In this document: positions 1-8,743 of the stretch, piece by piece
How positions within the stretch are numbered: the stretch's first letter is position 1
How the letters are laid out: the number at the start of each line of letters is the position of its first letter
Source of the DNA: Jiangella sp. DSM 45060
GTDB lineage: Bacteria; Actinomycetota; Actinomycetes; Jiangellales; Jiangellaceae
DNA: 64,000 nt
Direction of reading: 5' to 3'
Assembly: GCF_900105175.1 (NCBI RefSeq)
Contig: NZ_LT629771.1
Location: 2,852,001 to 2,916,000, forward strand
Notes under the pieces: generated by a model
Told to the model about the DNA's origin: nothing
What the model saw: only the letters and a program-made list of their open reading frames with translations
Database searches by the model: none
Position numbers and translations under genes: made by a program

Positions 1-1037
1 GCCCGGCCGCCGGTCCGGCGAATCACGGCGGCCAGTTCGGTGATGCTGCCCTCCAGCCCGTAGTCGCCGGGGACGCCGGCGCGGGACAGGCCCGTGCCGT
101 ACCGGTCGTACAGGGTCAGGCTGGTGTGCCCGGCCAGGCGCTGCAGGAGGGAGGAGCGCGGGTCGCGGCCGGAGGCGATCACCTCGATGCTGGAGACCCA
201 GGCGGGCAGCGCGATCAGGGGCGGGCCGGCGCCGATCCGGGCGTACGCGATGGTGCGGTCGCCGGCGGAGGTGTAGCTGGCCCGTAGGCCGGCGAGCGGT
301 GGCGGCTGCGCGACAGCGCCGGGCACCTCATGGCGGAGGATCTCCCGCTCCAGCCGCTGTAGCGGTTCGGACGGCTCCAGGCCGAGCTCGTCTGCCAGCT
401 CCCGCTTGTAGGTCTGATAGCTCTGCAGGGCGTCGGCGTGGCGGCCGAGGTCGTACAACGCGCGCATCAGCAGCGCGCGGCCGCGTTCCCGCAGCGGGTG
501 CTCGGCCACAAACGGCTCGAGGGACGGGAGCGTCTCGGCCGGCCGGTCGCATTCCAGCAACGCGGCGGCTCTCGCCTCGACCGCCGTCAGCCGCGCCTCG
601 GTCAGCCGGATCGCCGCCAGCCTGGCCACGTCGGTGTCGGCGAACTCGGCGAAGGCCGGGCCGCGCCACAGCCCGAGCGCGTCGTCGAGCAGGCCGACGG
701 CCGCGGCCGGCGCCGCCTGCCGCGCGTGGTCCAGCAGGCTCTCGAACCGGACGGCGTCGATCTCCGCCTGGTCCGGGCGCAGTGCGTAGCCGGGAGGACG
801 GGTGGCCAGCACGTCCGGGCCGAGCATCCGGCGCAGCCTCGAGACCAGGCTGTGCAGCGCGCCCGCCGGATCGTCGGGTTGCGCGTCGCCCCACAGCAGC
901 TCGGCCAGCCGGTCGGCCGAGACGACCTCACCGGCACGAGCCAGCAGCGCGGCCAGCAGGGCGCGCTGACGGTGGCTGAGCGGAAGCGGCTCGTCCGCGT
1001 CGATCGCCTCGACCGACCCGAGCACCCAGAACTTCAT
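1..1037 (-). CDS. SARP-type transcriptional regulator fused to alpha/beta hydrolase (partial)
   Basis: The gene starts at ATG 1037 and is still open at base 1, so its C-terminus lies outside the window. The first ~95 residues look like an OmpR-type winged helix (LSHRQRALLAALLARAGEVV, then LAELLWGD). A bacterial transcriptional activation domain follows to about residue 245, ending in LGLEPSEPLQRLE. This is the layout of Streptomyces antibiotic regulatory proteins. After it comes an alpha/beta-hydrolase start (IAYARIGAGPPLIALP, YDRYGTGLS), so the effector module is an enzyme-like fold. A methyltransferase and a free alpha/beta hydrolase lie just upstream on the same strand, 58 bp away, and probably share its transcript. 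It may activate nearby secondary-metabolism or detoxification genes. The target is unknown. Confidence 0.85.
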   Translation of the reverse strand, partial: MKFWVLGSVEAIDADEPLPLSHRQRALLAALLARAGEVVSADRLAELLWGDAQPDDPAGALHSLVSRLRRMLGPDVLATRPPGYALRPDQAEIDAVRFESLLDHARQAAPAAAVGLLDDALGLWRGPAFAEFADTDVARLAAIRLTEARLTAVEARAAALLECDRPAETLPSLEPFVAEHPLRERGRALLMRALYDLGRHADALQSYQTYKRELADELGLEPSEPLQRLEREILRHEVPGAVAQPPPLAGLRASYTSAGDRTIAYARIGAGPPLIALPAWVSSIEVIASGRDPRSSLLQRLAGHTSLTLYDRYGTGLSRAGVPGDYGLEGSITELAAVIRRTGGR

Positions 1038-1095
1038 GCGGCGCGTCCCTGGCAGCTGGCTGTGATGCGCCGATGTTCCCATGCGGCGACCGTCG

Positions 1096-1740
1096 CTAGC
1101 GAGTGGCCGTGCCCGCGATCTGGGGGTTGATCGGCAGGAACGCCGACCGCATGCGGTAGCGCTGGACGTCGACGGAGCTGAAGCCGGCGGCGCGGATCGT
1201 GTGCTCGGTGTCGCGACGGACGTCGCAGCCCTCGAAGCACCAGCGCCACGGCCGGACGGTCAGCCGTTGCAGCCGCCCGTAGCCGCCGCCGGCCCGGACG
1301 TGCTCGACGAACAGCAGCCGCCCACCCGGCCGCAGCACCCGCCATGCCTCCTCGACGGCCGCGACCGGATCGGGCACCGTGCACAGCACCAGGGTGCTCA
1401 CTACGGCGTCCACGCCGGCGTCGGGCAACGCCATCCGTTCGGCGGTCGCGGTGCGCAGCTCCAGCTCGATGCGGTGGCGGCGGGCGGCGGCCCGGAGCGG
1501 GCCGTGCATGTGGACGTTCGGCTCGATGGCCACGAGCCGGGTGCCGGGCCGGTAGTAGCGGAAATTGGCGCCGGTGCCGGGGCCGATCTCGACGATCTGT
1601 TCGGGCAGGTCCGCGAACAGGGCCCGCTTCCGCTCGCCGAGGAGCAGGTGGGCGTAGCGGTCGGCGGCGCACAGCGTGGCGGCGTTCAGACGGCCCCGGA
1701 TCGGGTTGCTGACGCGGTGTCTCACCCTCGCCTCACTCAT
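1096..1740 (-). CDS. Class I SAM-dependent methyltransferase
   Basis: The protein has 214 residues. Motif I for S-adenosylmethionine binding is VEIGPGTGANF at about residues 50-60, followed by an acidic ribose-binding position in VAIEPN and the later motifs DAVVSTLVLCTV and LRPGGRLLFVEHV. This is the UbiE/methyltransferase-11 pattern. The start ATG at 1740 overlaps the stop of the upstream hydrolase gene (ATGA), so the two are translationally coupled. The substrate cannot be deduced. The closest general resemblance is to small-molecule or phospholipid N-/C-methyltransferases. Confidence 0.85.
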   Translation of the reverse strand: MSEARVRHRVSNPIRGRLNAATLCAADRYAHLLLGERKRALFADLPEQIVEIGPGTGANFRYYRPGTRLVAIEPNVHMHGPLRAAARRHRIELELRTATAERMALPDAGVDAVVSTLVLCTVPDPVAAVEEAWRVLRPGGRLLFVEHVRAGGGYGRLQRLTVRPWRWCFEGCDVRRDTEHTIRAAGFSSVDVQRYRMRSAFLPINPQIAGTATR

Positions 1741-2633
1741 GCCGCCGCTCCCGCGGTCCCGATACCGGCGGCGAACTCCCCGATCAGGGCGTTCACCTCG
1801 CCGGGCCGGGTCACCTGCGGGCAGTGGCCCGCGCCCGGCAGCGGGGTGACGACGGCGTCCAGCGCCGCGGCGAGCGCGGCCGACCATGCGGGCGGCACCA
1901 CGGCGTCCCGGTCGCCGTGGAGCACGAGGACCGGGCAGGTGATCCGCCCCGCCAAGGCGCGCAGCCCGGCGGCCTGGCCGGAGGCGGACCGGCCGGCGCG
2001 TGCGGTGATGCCGGCCGCGAGCACCTCGGGCGTGGTGTCCAGCGCCATCCTGACGCCGTCCGCCCGGGTCTCGGCCGTGGCCTCCTCACCCAGAGCCGTG
2101 TCGACGAACCACCGTGCGAAGCCGGGGTAGTCACGCCGCCAGGCCTGCCGGTTGTAGCGGGCCCACCCGTCATCGCCCGCCGGCTCCTCGTCGAAGGTCG
2201 CGATGGCCCGTGCCAGCGGCGCGTCGTGGTCACCGGTGAGATCGACCGTTGCGGAGATCAGCACCAGCCCCGCCACGCGGTCCGGATGGAGCGCGGCGAC
2301 CAGGTAGGCGACCAGCCCGCCGAGGGAGTTGCCGACGAGCACGGCCCGGCCGGCTCCGGCCGCGTCCAGCACCGCGAGCGCGTCGGCCACGAGTTCCCCG
2401 ACCTGATAGCGCTCCGGTTCGAGCGGCCGGTCCGACCGGCCGCTGCCCCTGGCGTCGAAGGACAGGCAGCGAAATCGGTCGCCCAGCCCGTCGCGCTGGG
2501 CCGCCCACAGCCCGCTGCCAGTGATCATCCAGGCCGGCAGCAGGAGCAACGTGGGCGCGCCCTCCCCCACCTGCTCGTACGCGATCCCCACCCCGTCGCG
2601 GTCCACCCGGCCCCGCTCTCGTCGCAGCATCAT
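1737..2633 (-). CDS. Alpha/beta-fold hydrolase
   Basis: The protein has 298 residues, a full-length single-domain alpha/beta hydrolase. The nucleophile elbow is GNSLGG at residues 101-106 (Ser103). The oxyanion region reads LLLPAWM, DARGSGRSD is the usual strand-4 motif, the acid is in HGDRDAV, and the catalytic His is in GAGHCPQ. The triad is therefore intact. It is the first gene of a three-gene leftward run ending in the SARP/hydrolase fusion. Its substrate is unknown; esterase, lactonase and C-C hydrolase activities all occur in this fold. Confidence 0.88.
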   Translation of the reverse strand: MMLRRERGRVDRDGVGIAYEQVGEGAPTLLLLPAWMITGSGLWAAQRDGLGDRFRCLSFDARGSGRSDRPLEPERYQVGELVADALAVLDAAGAGRAVLVGNSLGGLVAYLVAALHPDRVAGLVLISATVDLTGDHDAPLARAIATFDEEPAGDDGWARYNRQAWRRDYPGFARWFVDTALGEEATAETRADGVRMALDTTPEVLAAGITARAGRSASGQAAGLRALAGRITCPVLVLHGDRDAVVPPAWSAALAAALDAVVTPLPGAGHCPQVTRPGEVNALIGEFAAGIGTAGAAA

Positions 2634-2708
2634 GCGACCACGGTCCCCGGCCCGCCTGTCGCGCGACTGTCATCCGGCTGGCCGCCGGCTGCCGTAGGCT
2701 GGCTGACC

Positions 2709-3539
2709 GTGACGCGCATCGGACTGGTCGGGACCGAGAGCAGCCACGTCGACCACTTCCTCCGCCTGCTCAACGCCGAGCGGCGTCACGGCGACGCCCG
2801 GGTGGTGGCGCTGTCGGGCGGCGACTCCGAGCGCAACCGCGCTCTCGCGGCGGCGGGGGACGTCGAGACGGTCGTCGACGGCCCGGGCGACCTCGCCGGC
2901 CTCGTCGACGCGGTGCTGATCTGCTCGCGCGACGGCCGGGCGCACCGGGCCGAGGCGGTGCCGCTGATCGAGGCCGGGCTGCCGGTGTTCGTCGACAAGC
3001 CGCTGGCGGCGTCGGAGGCCGACGCGAGAGCGATCGTCGACGCGGCCCGGACGCACGGCGTGCCGCTCTACGAGGGCTCGGCGCTGCGGTTCGTCCCGGC
3101 GCTCGCCGGTCTGCGGGGCGGGCGGCCGCTCGCCGTCCACGTCAGTGGCCCCGCCGACCCCGCCGGGCCGTACGGCGGCCTCTACTACTACGGCGTCCAC
3201 CTCGCCGAGGCCGCGGCCGAGCTGCTCGGCGAGCAGGGCGACGCCGGCGGCGTCGACGTGCGCACCGGCGACGGCGTCGTCACGGCGCTCACCACCATCG
3301 GCGCCACCCACGTCACGCTGACCTTCGTCGCCGACACGGCAGCGCCGTTCCACGCCACCATCGTGCGCGCCGACGGCAGCACGGCCCGCGAGCTGGCGCT
3401 GCCGTCCGACTACCTGGCCCCGGTGCTGGACCGCTTCATGACCGTCGCCGAGAAGGGCGCGCCCCCGTCGGACGACGAGGCGGCGGCCATGGTGGCGCCG
3501 GTGGCGCTGCTCGACGCCGTGACGGCGCAACTGCCCTGA
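2709..3539 (+). CDS. Gfo/Idh/MocA-family oxidoreductase
   Basis: GTG at 2709 gives 276 residues beginning TRIGLVGTESSHVDHF, a Rossmann-type N-terminus where GTESSH replaces the usual GxGxxG. The conserved lysine motif of the family appears as VFVDKPLAAS. Family members use NAD(P) to oxidise or reduce sugars, inositols or sugar acids. The variant nucleotide-binding loop is shared with a sugar-catabolic branch of the family. The gene converges on rarA with only 7 bp between stops. It carries no copy of the CGGYCTNGNCCG operator, so its link to the nearby propeller regulon is by location and enzyme type only. Confidence 0.8.
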   Translation: MTRIGLVGTESSHVDHFLRLLNAERRHGDARVVALSGGDSERNRALAAAGDVETVVDGPGDLAGLVDAVLICSRDGRAHRAEAVPLIEAGLPVFVDKPLAASEADARAIVDAARTHGVPLYEGSALRFVPALAGLRGGRPLAVHVSGPADPAGPYGGLYYYGVHLAEAAAELLGEQGDAGGVDVRTGDGVVTALTTIGATHVTLTFVADTAAPFHATIVRADGSTARELALPSDYLAPVLDRFMTVAEKGAPPSDDEAAAMVAPVALLDAVTAQLP

Positions 3540-3546
3540 GCGGCCC

Positions 3547-4896
3547 TCACGAGCCGCGGACGATGCGGCGCAGCTTGGCGTAGCGCTCGGCGTAGTCGCG
3601 CTCGGCGCCGCGGGTGCCCGGCTGGTAGTACTGCTTGTCGGCGACGGCGTCGGGCGCGTACTGCTGCTCGACGACGCCGCGGGGGTCGTCGTGGGCGTAG
3701 GCGTAGGCCGTGCCGTGGCCGAGCTTCTTCGACCCGGCGTAGTGGGAGTCGCGCAGGTGCGGCGGGACCGGCCCGGCCAGCCCGGCGCGGACGTCGGCGA
3801 CGGCGGCGCCGATGGCGGTGACCACGCTGTTCGACTTCGGCGCCAGCGCCAGCGCGATGACCACCTGGGCCAGCGTGATCTGTGCCTCCGGCCAGCCGAT
3901 CAGCTGGACGGCCTGGGCGCCGGCGACGGCGGTCTGCAGCGCCGTGGGGTCGGCCATGCCGATGTCCTCGCTGGCCAGGATGACCAGCCGGCGGGCCAGG
4001 AACTTCGGGTCCTCGCCGGCCTCGGCCATGCGGGCGAGGTAGTGCAGGCCGGCGTCGACGTCGCTGCCGCGGATGGCCTTGATCATGGCGCTGGTGACGT
4101 CGTAGTGCTGGTCGCCGTCGCGGTCGTAGCGGACGGCGGCGCGGTCGACCGCCTTCTCGGCGACGTCGAGGGTGATGACTCCGTCGACGGCTCCCCCGGC
4201 GGCCGCCTCGAGGTACGTCAGGGCGCGGCGGGCGTCGCCGCCGGCGAGGCGGAGCAGGTGGTCGTGGGCGTCGTCGTCGATGGTGACGGCGCCGTCGAGC
4301 CCGCGCTCCTCGGCCAGCGCCCGGCGCATGACCTCGCGGATGGCGTCGTCGTCGAGCGGCTCCAGCGTGAGCAGCAGCGACCGCGACAGCAGCGGGCTGA
4401 TCAGCGCGAAGTAGGGGTTCTCGGTGGTCGCCGCGACCAGCGACACCCACCGGTTCTCGACCCCCGGCAGCAGGGCGTCCTGCTGCGTCTTGGAGAAGCG
4501 GTGCACCTCGTCGACGAACAGGACGGTGCCGGCGCCGGTGCGCACGAGCTCCTTGCGGGCGGTGTCGATGACGGCGCGGACGTCCTTCACCCCGGCCGTG
4601 ACGGCGGACAGCTCGACGAACCGGCGCTGGGTGGCCCGGCTGACGACGTAGGCCAGGGTGGTCTTGCCGGTGCCGGGCGGCCCCCAGAGCACCAGCGCCA
4701 TGGGCTGGTCGTCCTCGACCAGCCGGCGCAGCGGCGTGCCCGGCCCGAGCAGGTGCTGCTGCCCGACGATCTCGTCGAGCGTGCGCGGGCGCATGCGCAC
4801 CGCCAGCGGCTTGCCGGCGATGTCGTCGTCGGCGCCGGACAGCGACCCCACGGGCACCGACGGCGCGGCGCCGCCGAACAGACCTTCCTGCTCCAT
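3547..4896 (-). CDS. rarA: Replication-associated recombination protein A (RarA/MgsA)
   Basis: This AAA+ ATPase of the clamp-loader group acts at stalled replication forks. Walker A is GPPGTGKT (about residues 72-79) and Walker B is [10 protein letters not shown]. The N-terminal [20 protein letters not shown] and the C-terminal FYP-type ending ([35 protein letters not shown]) are family hallmarks. I chose ATG 4896 because MEQEGLFGG matches the usual start of the family. An in-frame GTG at 4914 would add six residues and overlap the upstream aldolase gene by 8 bp. Either way it follows the aldolase gene closely and may be read from the same transcript. Confidence 0.93.
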   Translation of the reverse strand: MEQEGLFGGAAPSVPVGSLSGADDDIAGKPLAVRMRPRTLDEIVGQQHLLGPGTPLRRLVEDDQPMALVLWGPPGTGKTTLAYVVSRATQRRFVELSAVTAGVKDVRAVIDTARKELVRTGAGTVLFVDEVHRFSKTQQDALLPGVENRWVSLVAATTENPYFALISPLLSRSLLLTLEPLDDDAIREVMRRALAEERGLDGAVTIDDDAHDHLLRLAGGDARRALTYLEAAAGGAVDGVITLDVAEKAVDRAAVRYDRDGDQHYDVTSAMIKAIRGSDVDAGLHYLARMAEAGEDPKFLARRLVILASEDIGMADPTALQTAVAGAQAVQLIGWPEAQITLAQVVIALALAPKSNSVVTAIGAAVADVRAGLAGPVPPHLRDSHYAGSKKLGHGTAYAYAHDDPRGVVEQQYAPDAVADKQYYQPGTRGAERDYAERYAKLRRIVRGS

Positions 4897-4906
4897 GTCG
4901 TCGAGC

Positions 4907-5857
4907 CTAGCCACGGACCTGGTCGCGGCACTGCCGCACGACCCGGACCACTTCGTCGCGCTCGGTGTCGTCGAGCTCGGCCGGGCGGTGCGGGTCGACG
5001 GCGAACTCGGCCGGGATGATGCCCTCGTCGGCGGCCAGCCACAGCATGCGCTGGACGTAGCCCTCGTACGGCGGCCGGAACGTCACCCGGGCCACCTCGT
5101 CGACGATCGCGGACACCTCCAGGAACCGGGCCGCGGCGTCGCGCGCCGACGTGTGCACGGCCGCCGCGAACGTGTCGACCGCGGCGACGGTGATCTGCAC
5201 CGCGGCCGCCGCCAGCCCGACCAGCGCGCCCTCGGCGCCCCACATCAGCGACGCGCCGAACATGCGGTCCTCGCCGCTGAGCACCAGCAGGCCGCGGGAC
5301 CGGGCGGCGGCGATGGTCTCCTGGCAGGCGATGGCGTCGTGCAGCCGGGCCGGCTTGAACGCGCAGACCTCGGGGAGGTCCAGCACCCGGCCCAGCGTCT
5401 CGAGCGGGTGCGGCCGGGTGTAGAGGTCGAACGCCACCAGCGGCAGCCCGGACGCGTCGGCCACCGCCCGGTGGTGGGCGACGACGGCGTCCGGCTCGGT
5501 CTCGTCGGGCGGGAACACCAGCAGCGCGTCGGCACCGGCCGGGCCGGCCGCCGCCGCCCACTCGAGGTCGTGCTCGCGCCCCTCGGCGCTGCCGCCGACG
5601 CCGGCCAGCACCGGAACGCCCTGGGTGGCGGCGCGGCGGACCAGCTCGGCCTTGGTGGCGACGGTCAGGTGGTCGCCACGCCCGGTGTGCGCGGCGACGG
5701 CCAGCCCACCGGCGCCGCCGCGCACCAACTGCCCGAAGTACGCCTCGCAGACCTCCGGGTCGGTGCTGCCGTCGGCCCGCATCGGCGTCGCCGCCGCGGC
5801 CACCAGGGACCACCGCAGCCGTCCGGTCAGCTCAGCAGCACCTCGCGTGTTGGCCAC
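4907..5857 (-). CDS. Dihydrodipicolinate synthase-family aldolase (first copy)
   Basis: The protein has 316 residues, a (beta/alpha)8 lyase of the DapA/NanA group. The Schiff-base lysine is in CAFKPARL (about Lys168) and the catalytic Tyr in FDLYTRPH (about Tyr146). The N-terminal [18 protein letters not shown] is the usual first strand. The protein differs from true DapA, whose lysine motif is GIKEA, so cleavage of a 2-keto-3-deoxy sugar acid is more likely than lysine biosynthesis. It starts with GTG. A 14-bp palindrome lies 13 bp upstream, a likely operator different from the CGGYCTNGNCCG sites elsewhere. rarA follows at once. Confidence 0.85.
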   Translation of the reverse strand: MANTRGAAELTGRLRWSLVAAAATPMRADGSTDPEVCEAYFGQLVRGGAGGLAVAAHTGRGDHLTVATKAELVRRAATQGVPVLAGVGGSAEGREHDLEWAAAAGPAGADALLVFPPDETEPDAVVAHHRAVADASGLPLVAFDLYTRPHPLETLGRVLDLPEVCAFKPARLHDAIACQETIAAARSRGLLVLSGEDRMFGASLMWGAEGALVGLAAAAVQITVAAVDTFAAAVHTSARDAAARFLEVSAIVDEVARVTFRPPYEGYVQRMLWLAADEGIIPAEFAVDPHRPAELDDTERDEVVRVVRQCRDQVRG

Positions 5858-5870
5858 CGATGCAGACTAC

Positions 5871-5884
5871 CCATTGTCCAATGG
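5871..5884. promoter_or_regulatory. Candidate operator CCATTGTCCAATGG
   Basis: Six-base perfect inverted arms (CCATTG/CAATGG) surround a two-base centre, 13 bp before the GTG of the DapA-like gene. That position would cover the -10 or transcription start. It does not match the CGGYCTNGNCCG operators, so this gene may answer to another repressor. No protein is assigned. Confidence 0.45.
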
Positions 5885-5908
5885 CCCGCGGTCACGGCCG
5901 TCCGCCCA

Positions 5909-6069
5909 AGGGGGTGTCTGACGGAGCTCGCTGGCGCGGATCGACGCCCAGACGCCGACCAGCGGCGTTGTCGTCGTCGGCCGATGGCTCCGCATCGACC
6001 TTCTCCGCCGCCTTGCTGGACCGACGACTGGACGCCGCCCGCATCCACCATCTCCGTCAGACACCCCCT
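5909..6069. repeat. 161-bp element bounded by 18-bp perfect inverted repeats
   Basis: AGGGGGTGTCTGACGGAG at 5909-5926 is repeated as its exact reverse complement at 6052-6069. The right arm overlaps the TAG stop (6068-6070) of the first propeller gene. The 125 bp between them encode nothing recognisable. Size and terminal symmetry fit a miniature inverted-repeat element (MITE). I see no clear target-site duplication and no transposase in the window. A very long terminator hairpin is the alternative, though 125 bp is too long for an efficient loop. Confidence 0.6.
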
Positions 6070-8743
6070 AGCACTGGCCGCGCACGGGCCCGGTGACGTC
6101 GTTCGGCTCGTCCAGCACCGGCGCCGGGTCGTTGCCCGAGCAGGACAGCCCGCCCGTGACGCGGTTCCCGGCGAACCGGACGCCGCCAATGTTGCCGGCC
6201 AGCGAGACCGAGCCGGACACCACGGAGTCCCGGATCGACACCACGCCGGTGCTGCCGGTCACCGTGACCGACCCGGACACCGTCGCACCGGACAGCACCA
6301 CGCCGCCGGCGCGGTCGGCGCGCAGCGGGCCGGACACCGCCGAGTCGGTGACGGTCAGCATGGCGTCCGGGCTCACCGTCACCGCCCCCGACACCGTCGC
6401 ACCGGAGAGGCAGGTCGTGCCGGAGCCCACCCGCAGCGGGCCCGCGTGCGGCCCGTCGACGGTGACGTCGCACAGCGGCGCCGCGGCCTGGAACGACGTC
6501 GACAGCACGCCCCGGGTGGAGAGCCGGCGCCCCTCGACGGTCAGCTCGCCGGCCCGGTCCAGCGGCACGGTGAACGTCAGCGAGGCGGTGCCGGTGTCGT
6601 CGGCGCGGACGGTGCCCAGCGGCTTGGCGTCCGGGCGCAGCCACAGCTCCAGCTCCTCGCCCGGCCCGAGCCCGGAGAACGTGACGGTCTGCGGCCGGCC
6701 TGCGGGCACCGACCCGGCCGCCAAGGCCGCCGTCGCCGCCGGACGGGCGCTCGGGGTGTACTCCCAGTACTTCAGGTCCCGGGCGATGAACACGTTGCCG
6801 TTGTTGTGCAGGAACCCGTAGGAGGCCGGCTGGAACACCCGGGCGCGGTCCAGCGTCACGGGGTCGATGGTGAACATCTTCGCCTGCGAGACCACGTAGA
6901 GCTCGTCGACGTACGGGTCGTACCAGAGCCGCGATCCGACGTGCGCGTACGCGATGGTGTCCCACGGATACGGCTCGTAGGTGCGGCGTGCCTCGACCTC
7001 CTGCGTCTCGACGTCCATGCGGAAGACCGTCACCGGCGTCTGGCTCCACAGCTTGCCGTTCTCGTCGAACGCGAGCTCGCCGATGGCGCCCTCGCCGGGG
7101 ATCGGCGCGACCTCCCAGAGCGTGCGCCGCTGCTCGATGTCGTAGGCGAACACCACGGCGTCCTTCTCGGTGGGCCGCGGCCCGCCGACGCCGCCGTAGA
7201 CCGACGTCGCGCCGTACAGGACGCCGTCGCGGTAGGTCAGGGCCACGACGCTGTGACCGGGCACGACGTCGGTGAACCAGGACTCGCCGGTCCGGGTGTT
7301 CAGCAGCGTCAGGCCGCCGCCGGGCGAGCCGTTCTTCGCCACCGTGCCGATGGCGAGGACGTCGCCGGCCGAGGCCAGCGCGAACGGCCGGGACTGGCCG
7401 TGCTCCTCGTACAGCCGCAGCACCGGCTTCGGGTTGACGCCCGGCTCGGCCGGCTGGTCCGGGTCGTAGCGGAGGATCTCACCCCCCGGGTAGGTGCCGA
7501 CGTAGAGCGCGCCGTCGTGGGTGACCATCCCCTCGGCCTGGCTGATCTCGGTGGCGAACTGCTCCTTCGCGCCGGTCCCCGGGTCGTAGCTCGCCATGCC
7601 GCCGGCCAGGAAGGTGCCGACGTAGAGCCGACCGTCCGGCCCCTCGGCGATGGAGCGGACCGGGCCCGACGCCGCGACGGCGTCGGCCGTGCGCGTCTCC
7701 GACCGGCCGGTCTGCGGCGAGTAGACGAAGTAGCGGCCCACGTGGTTCACGCCGACGAGGGTGTCGCCGGGCCAGTCCGGGTCGCCGAGGTCCAGGAAGT
7801 CGAAGCCGCGGACGTCGCCGACGCCGGTCAGCGAGGTGGCCGCATACGTCCGGTCGACGAGGTCGTAGGTGTGCAGCGTGGAGTCGCGGACGAAGTAGAC
7901 GGTGCGCCCGTCGGCCGCCACCGGCGACACGCTCAGCCCGTGGACGTCCGGGACCTCCTGGACCCACGCGCCGGCGTCGAGGTCGTAGACGTGCAGCGGC
8001 GCGGGCGAGCCGGACAGGCTGAACCGGGCGAACAGCAGCCGCCCGCGCACGTCGAGGTCGTACACCCCGGCCGCCGGGTCGGCGCCAGGCGGCAGCCCCA
8101 GGTCGCGACGCTCACCCGTGACCGCGTCGATCTCGACGACGCTGGTGGTGGCGTGCGTGCCGGCGTACACCTTGCCCTGGGAGGCGGCGATGCCGCGCAC
8201 GATCAGCGGGTCGGCGCCGGGCGCGAGCGAGCCGAGGTCCGTCGTGGCGCCGGTGGCGGGGTCGTACCGGAACACGTTCGCCCGCGACTGGCCGGTGCCG
8301 CCGTAGACGACGCCGTTCTCGTCGTGCGTGACGGACCAGACGAACGTCTCCCCCGGCACCGCCACGCCGAGGTCCTCGACGGCCGCGGCGCCCGGCCGGT
8401 ACCGGTAGAACCGGCCGCCGCCGTAGGTGCCGACGTAGACGTCGCCGTTCGGGGTGAGGTCCACCGCCCACGAGCCGGACGATCCGGGCAGCGGGAACTC
8501 GTGCACCCGGCTGCCGTCGCGGGCGTCGACGACGCTGAGCACCGCCGGGCTGCCCGACGACACGAGGTACAGCCACGGCTCGCCGTTCGGGCCCGTCCCG
8601 GCGGCGGACCCGGGCGCGGTGACGGCGTTCAGCGGCATCGCGCCGAGGTCCTTGAAGGACGGGTACTCGGCGGCGTCGGCCGTCACGGCCAGCGTCGACG
8701 CCGTGACCAGCACGGCGCTCAGCCAGGTGAGCAGTCGTCGCAT
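6068..8743 (-). CDS. Secreted beta-propeller protein A with C-terminal beta-helix-like tail
   Basis: The protein has 891 residues. A Sec signal peptide ([18 protein letters not shown], cleavage near ADAAE) precedes about 640 residues of propeller repeats such as [39 protein letters not shown] and [17 protein letters not shown] short Ig-like stretch follows. The C-terminal ~125 residues are a repetitive tail of the type ATVSGAVTV..., [10 protein letters not shown]..., ATVSGSVTV with four cysteines (CDVTV, TTCLSG, LSCSGN, GQC-end), probably a disulphide-tied beta-helix. Its ATG overlaps the stop of propeller B (TGATG), so the two form an operon driven from the operator at 11148. The catalytic or binding role is unknown. 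Propeller folds include polysaccharide lyases, which would suit the regulon, but no active site is identified. Confidence 0.8.
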   Translation of the reverse strand: MRRLLTWLSAVLVTASTLAVTADAAEYPSFKDLGAMPLNAVTAPGSAAGTGPNGEPWLYLVSSGSPAVLSVVDARDGSRVHEFPLPGSSGSWAVDLTPNGDVYVGTYGGGRFYRYRPGAAAVEDLGVAVPGETFVWSVTHDENGVVYGGTGQSRANVFRYDPATGATTDLGSLAPGADPLIVRGIAASQGKVYAGTHATTSVVEIDAVTGERRDLGLPPGADPAAGVYDLDVRGRLLFARFSLSGSPAPLHVYDLDAGAWVQEVPDVHGLSVSPVAADGRTVYFVRDSTLHTYDLVDRTYAATSLTGVGDVRGFDFLDLGDPDWPGDTLVGVNHVGRYFVYSPQTGRSETRTADAVAASGPVRSIAEGPDGRLYVGTFLAGGMASYDPGTGAKEQFATEISQAEGMVTHDGALYVGTYPGGEILRYDPDQPAEPGVNPKPVLRLYEEHGQSRPFALASAGDVLAIGTVAKNGSPGGGLTLLNTRTGESWFTDVVPGHSVVALTYRDGVLYGATSVYGGVGGPRPTEKDAVVFAYDIEQRRTLWEVAPIPGEGAIGELAFDENGKLWSQTPVTVFRMDVETQEVEARRTYEPYPWDTIAYAHVGSRLWYDPYVDELYVVSQAKMFTIDPVTLDRARVFQPASYGFLHNNGNVFIARDLKYWEYTPSARPAATAALAAGSVPAGRPQTVTFSGLGPGEELELWLRPDAKPLGTVRADDTGTASLTFTVPLDRAGELTVEGRRLSTRGVLSTSFQAAAPLCDVTVDGPHAGPLRVGSGTTCLSGATVSGAVTVSPDAMLTVTDSAVSGPLRADRAGGVVLSGATVSGSVTVTGSTGVVSIRDSVVSGSVSLAGNIGGVRFAGNRVTGGLSCSGNDPAPVLDEPNDVTGPVRGQC

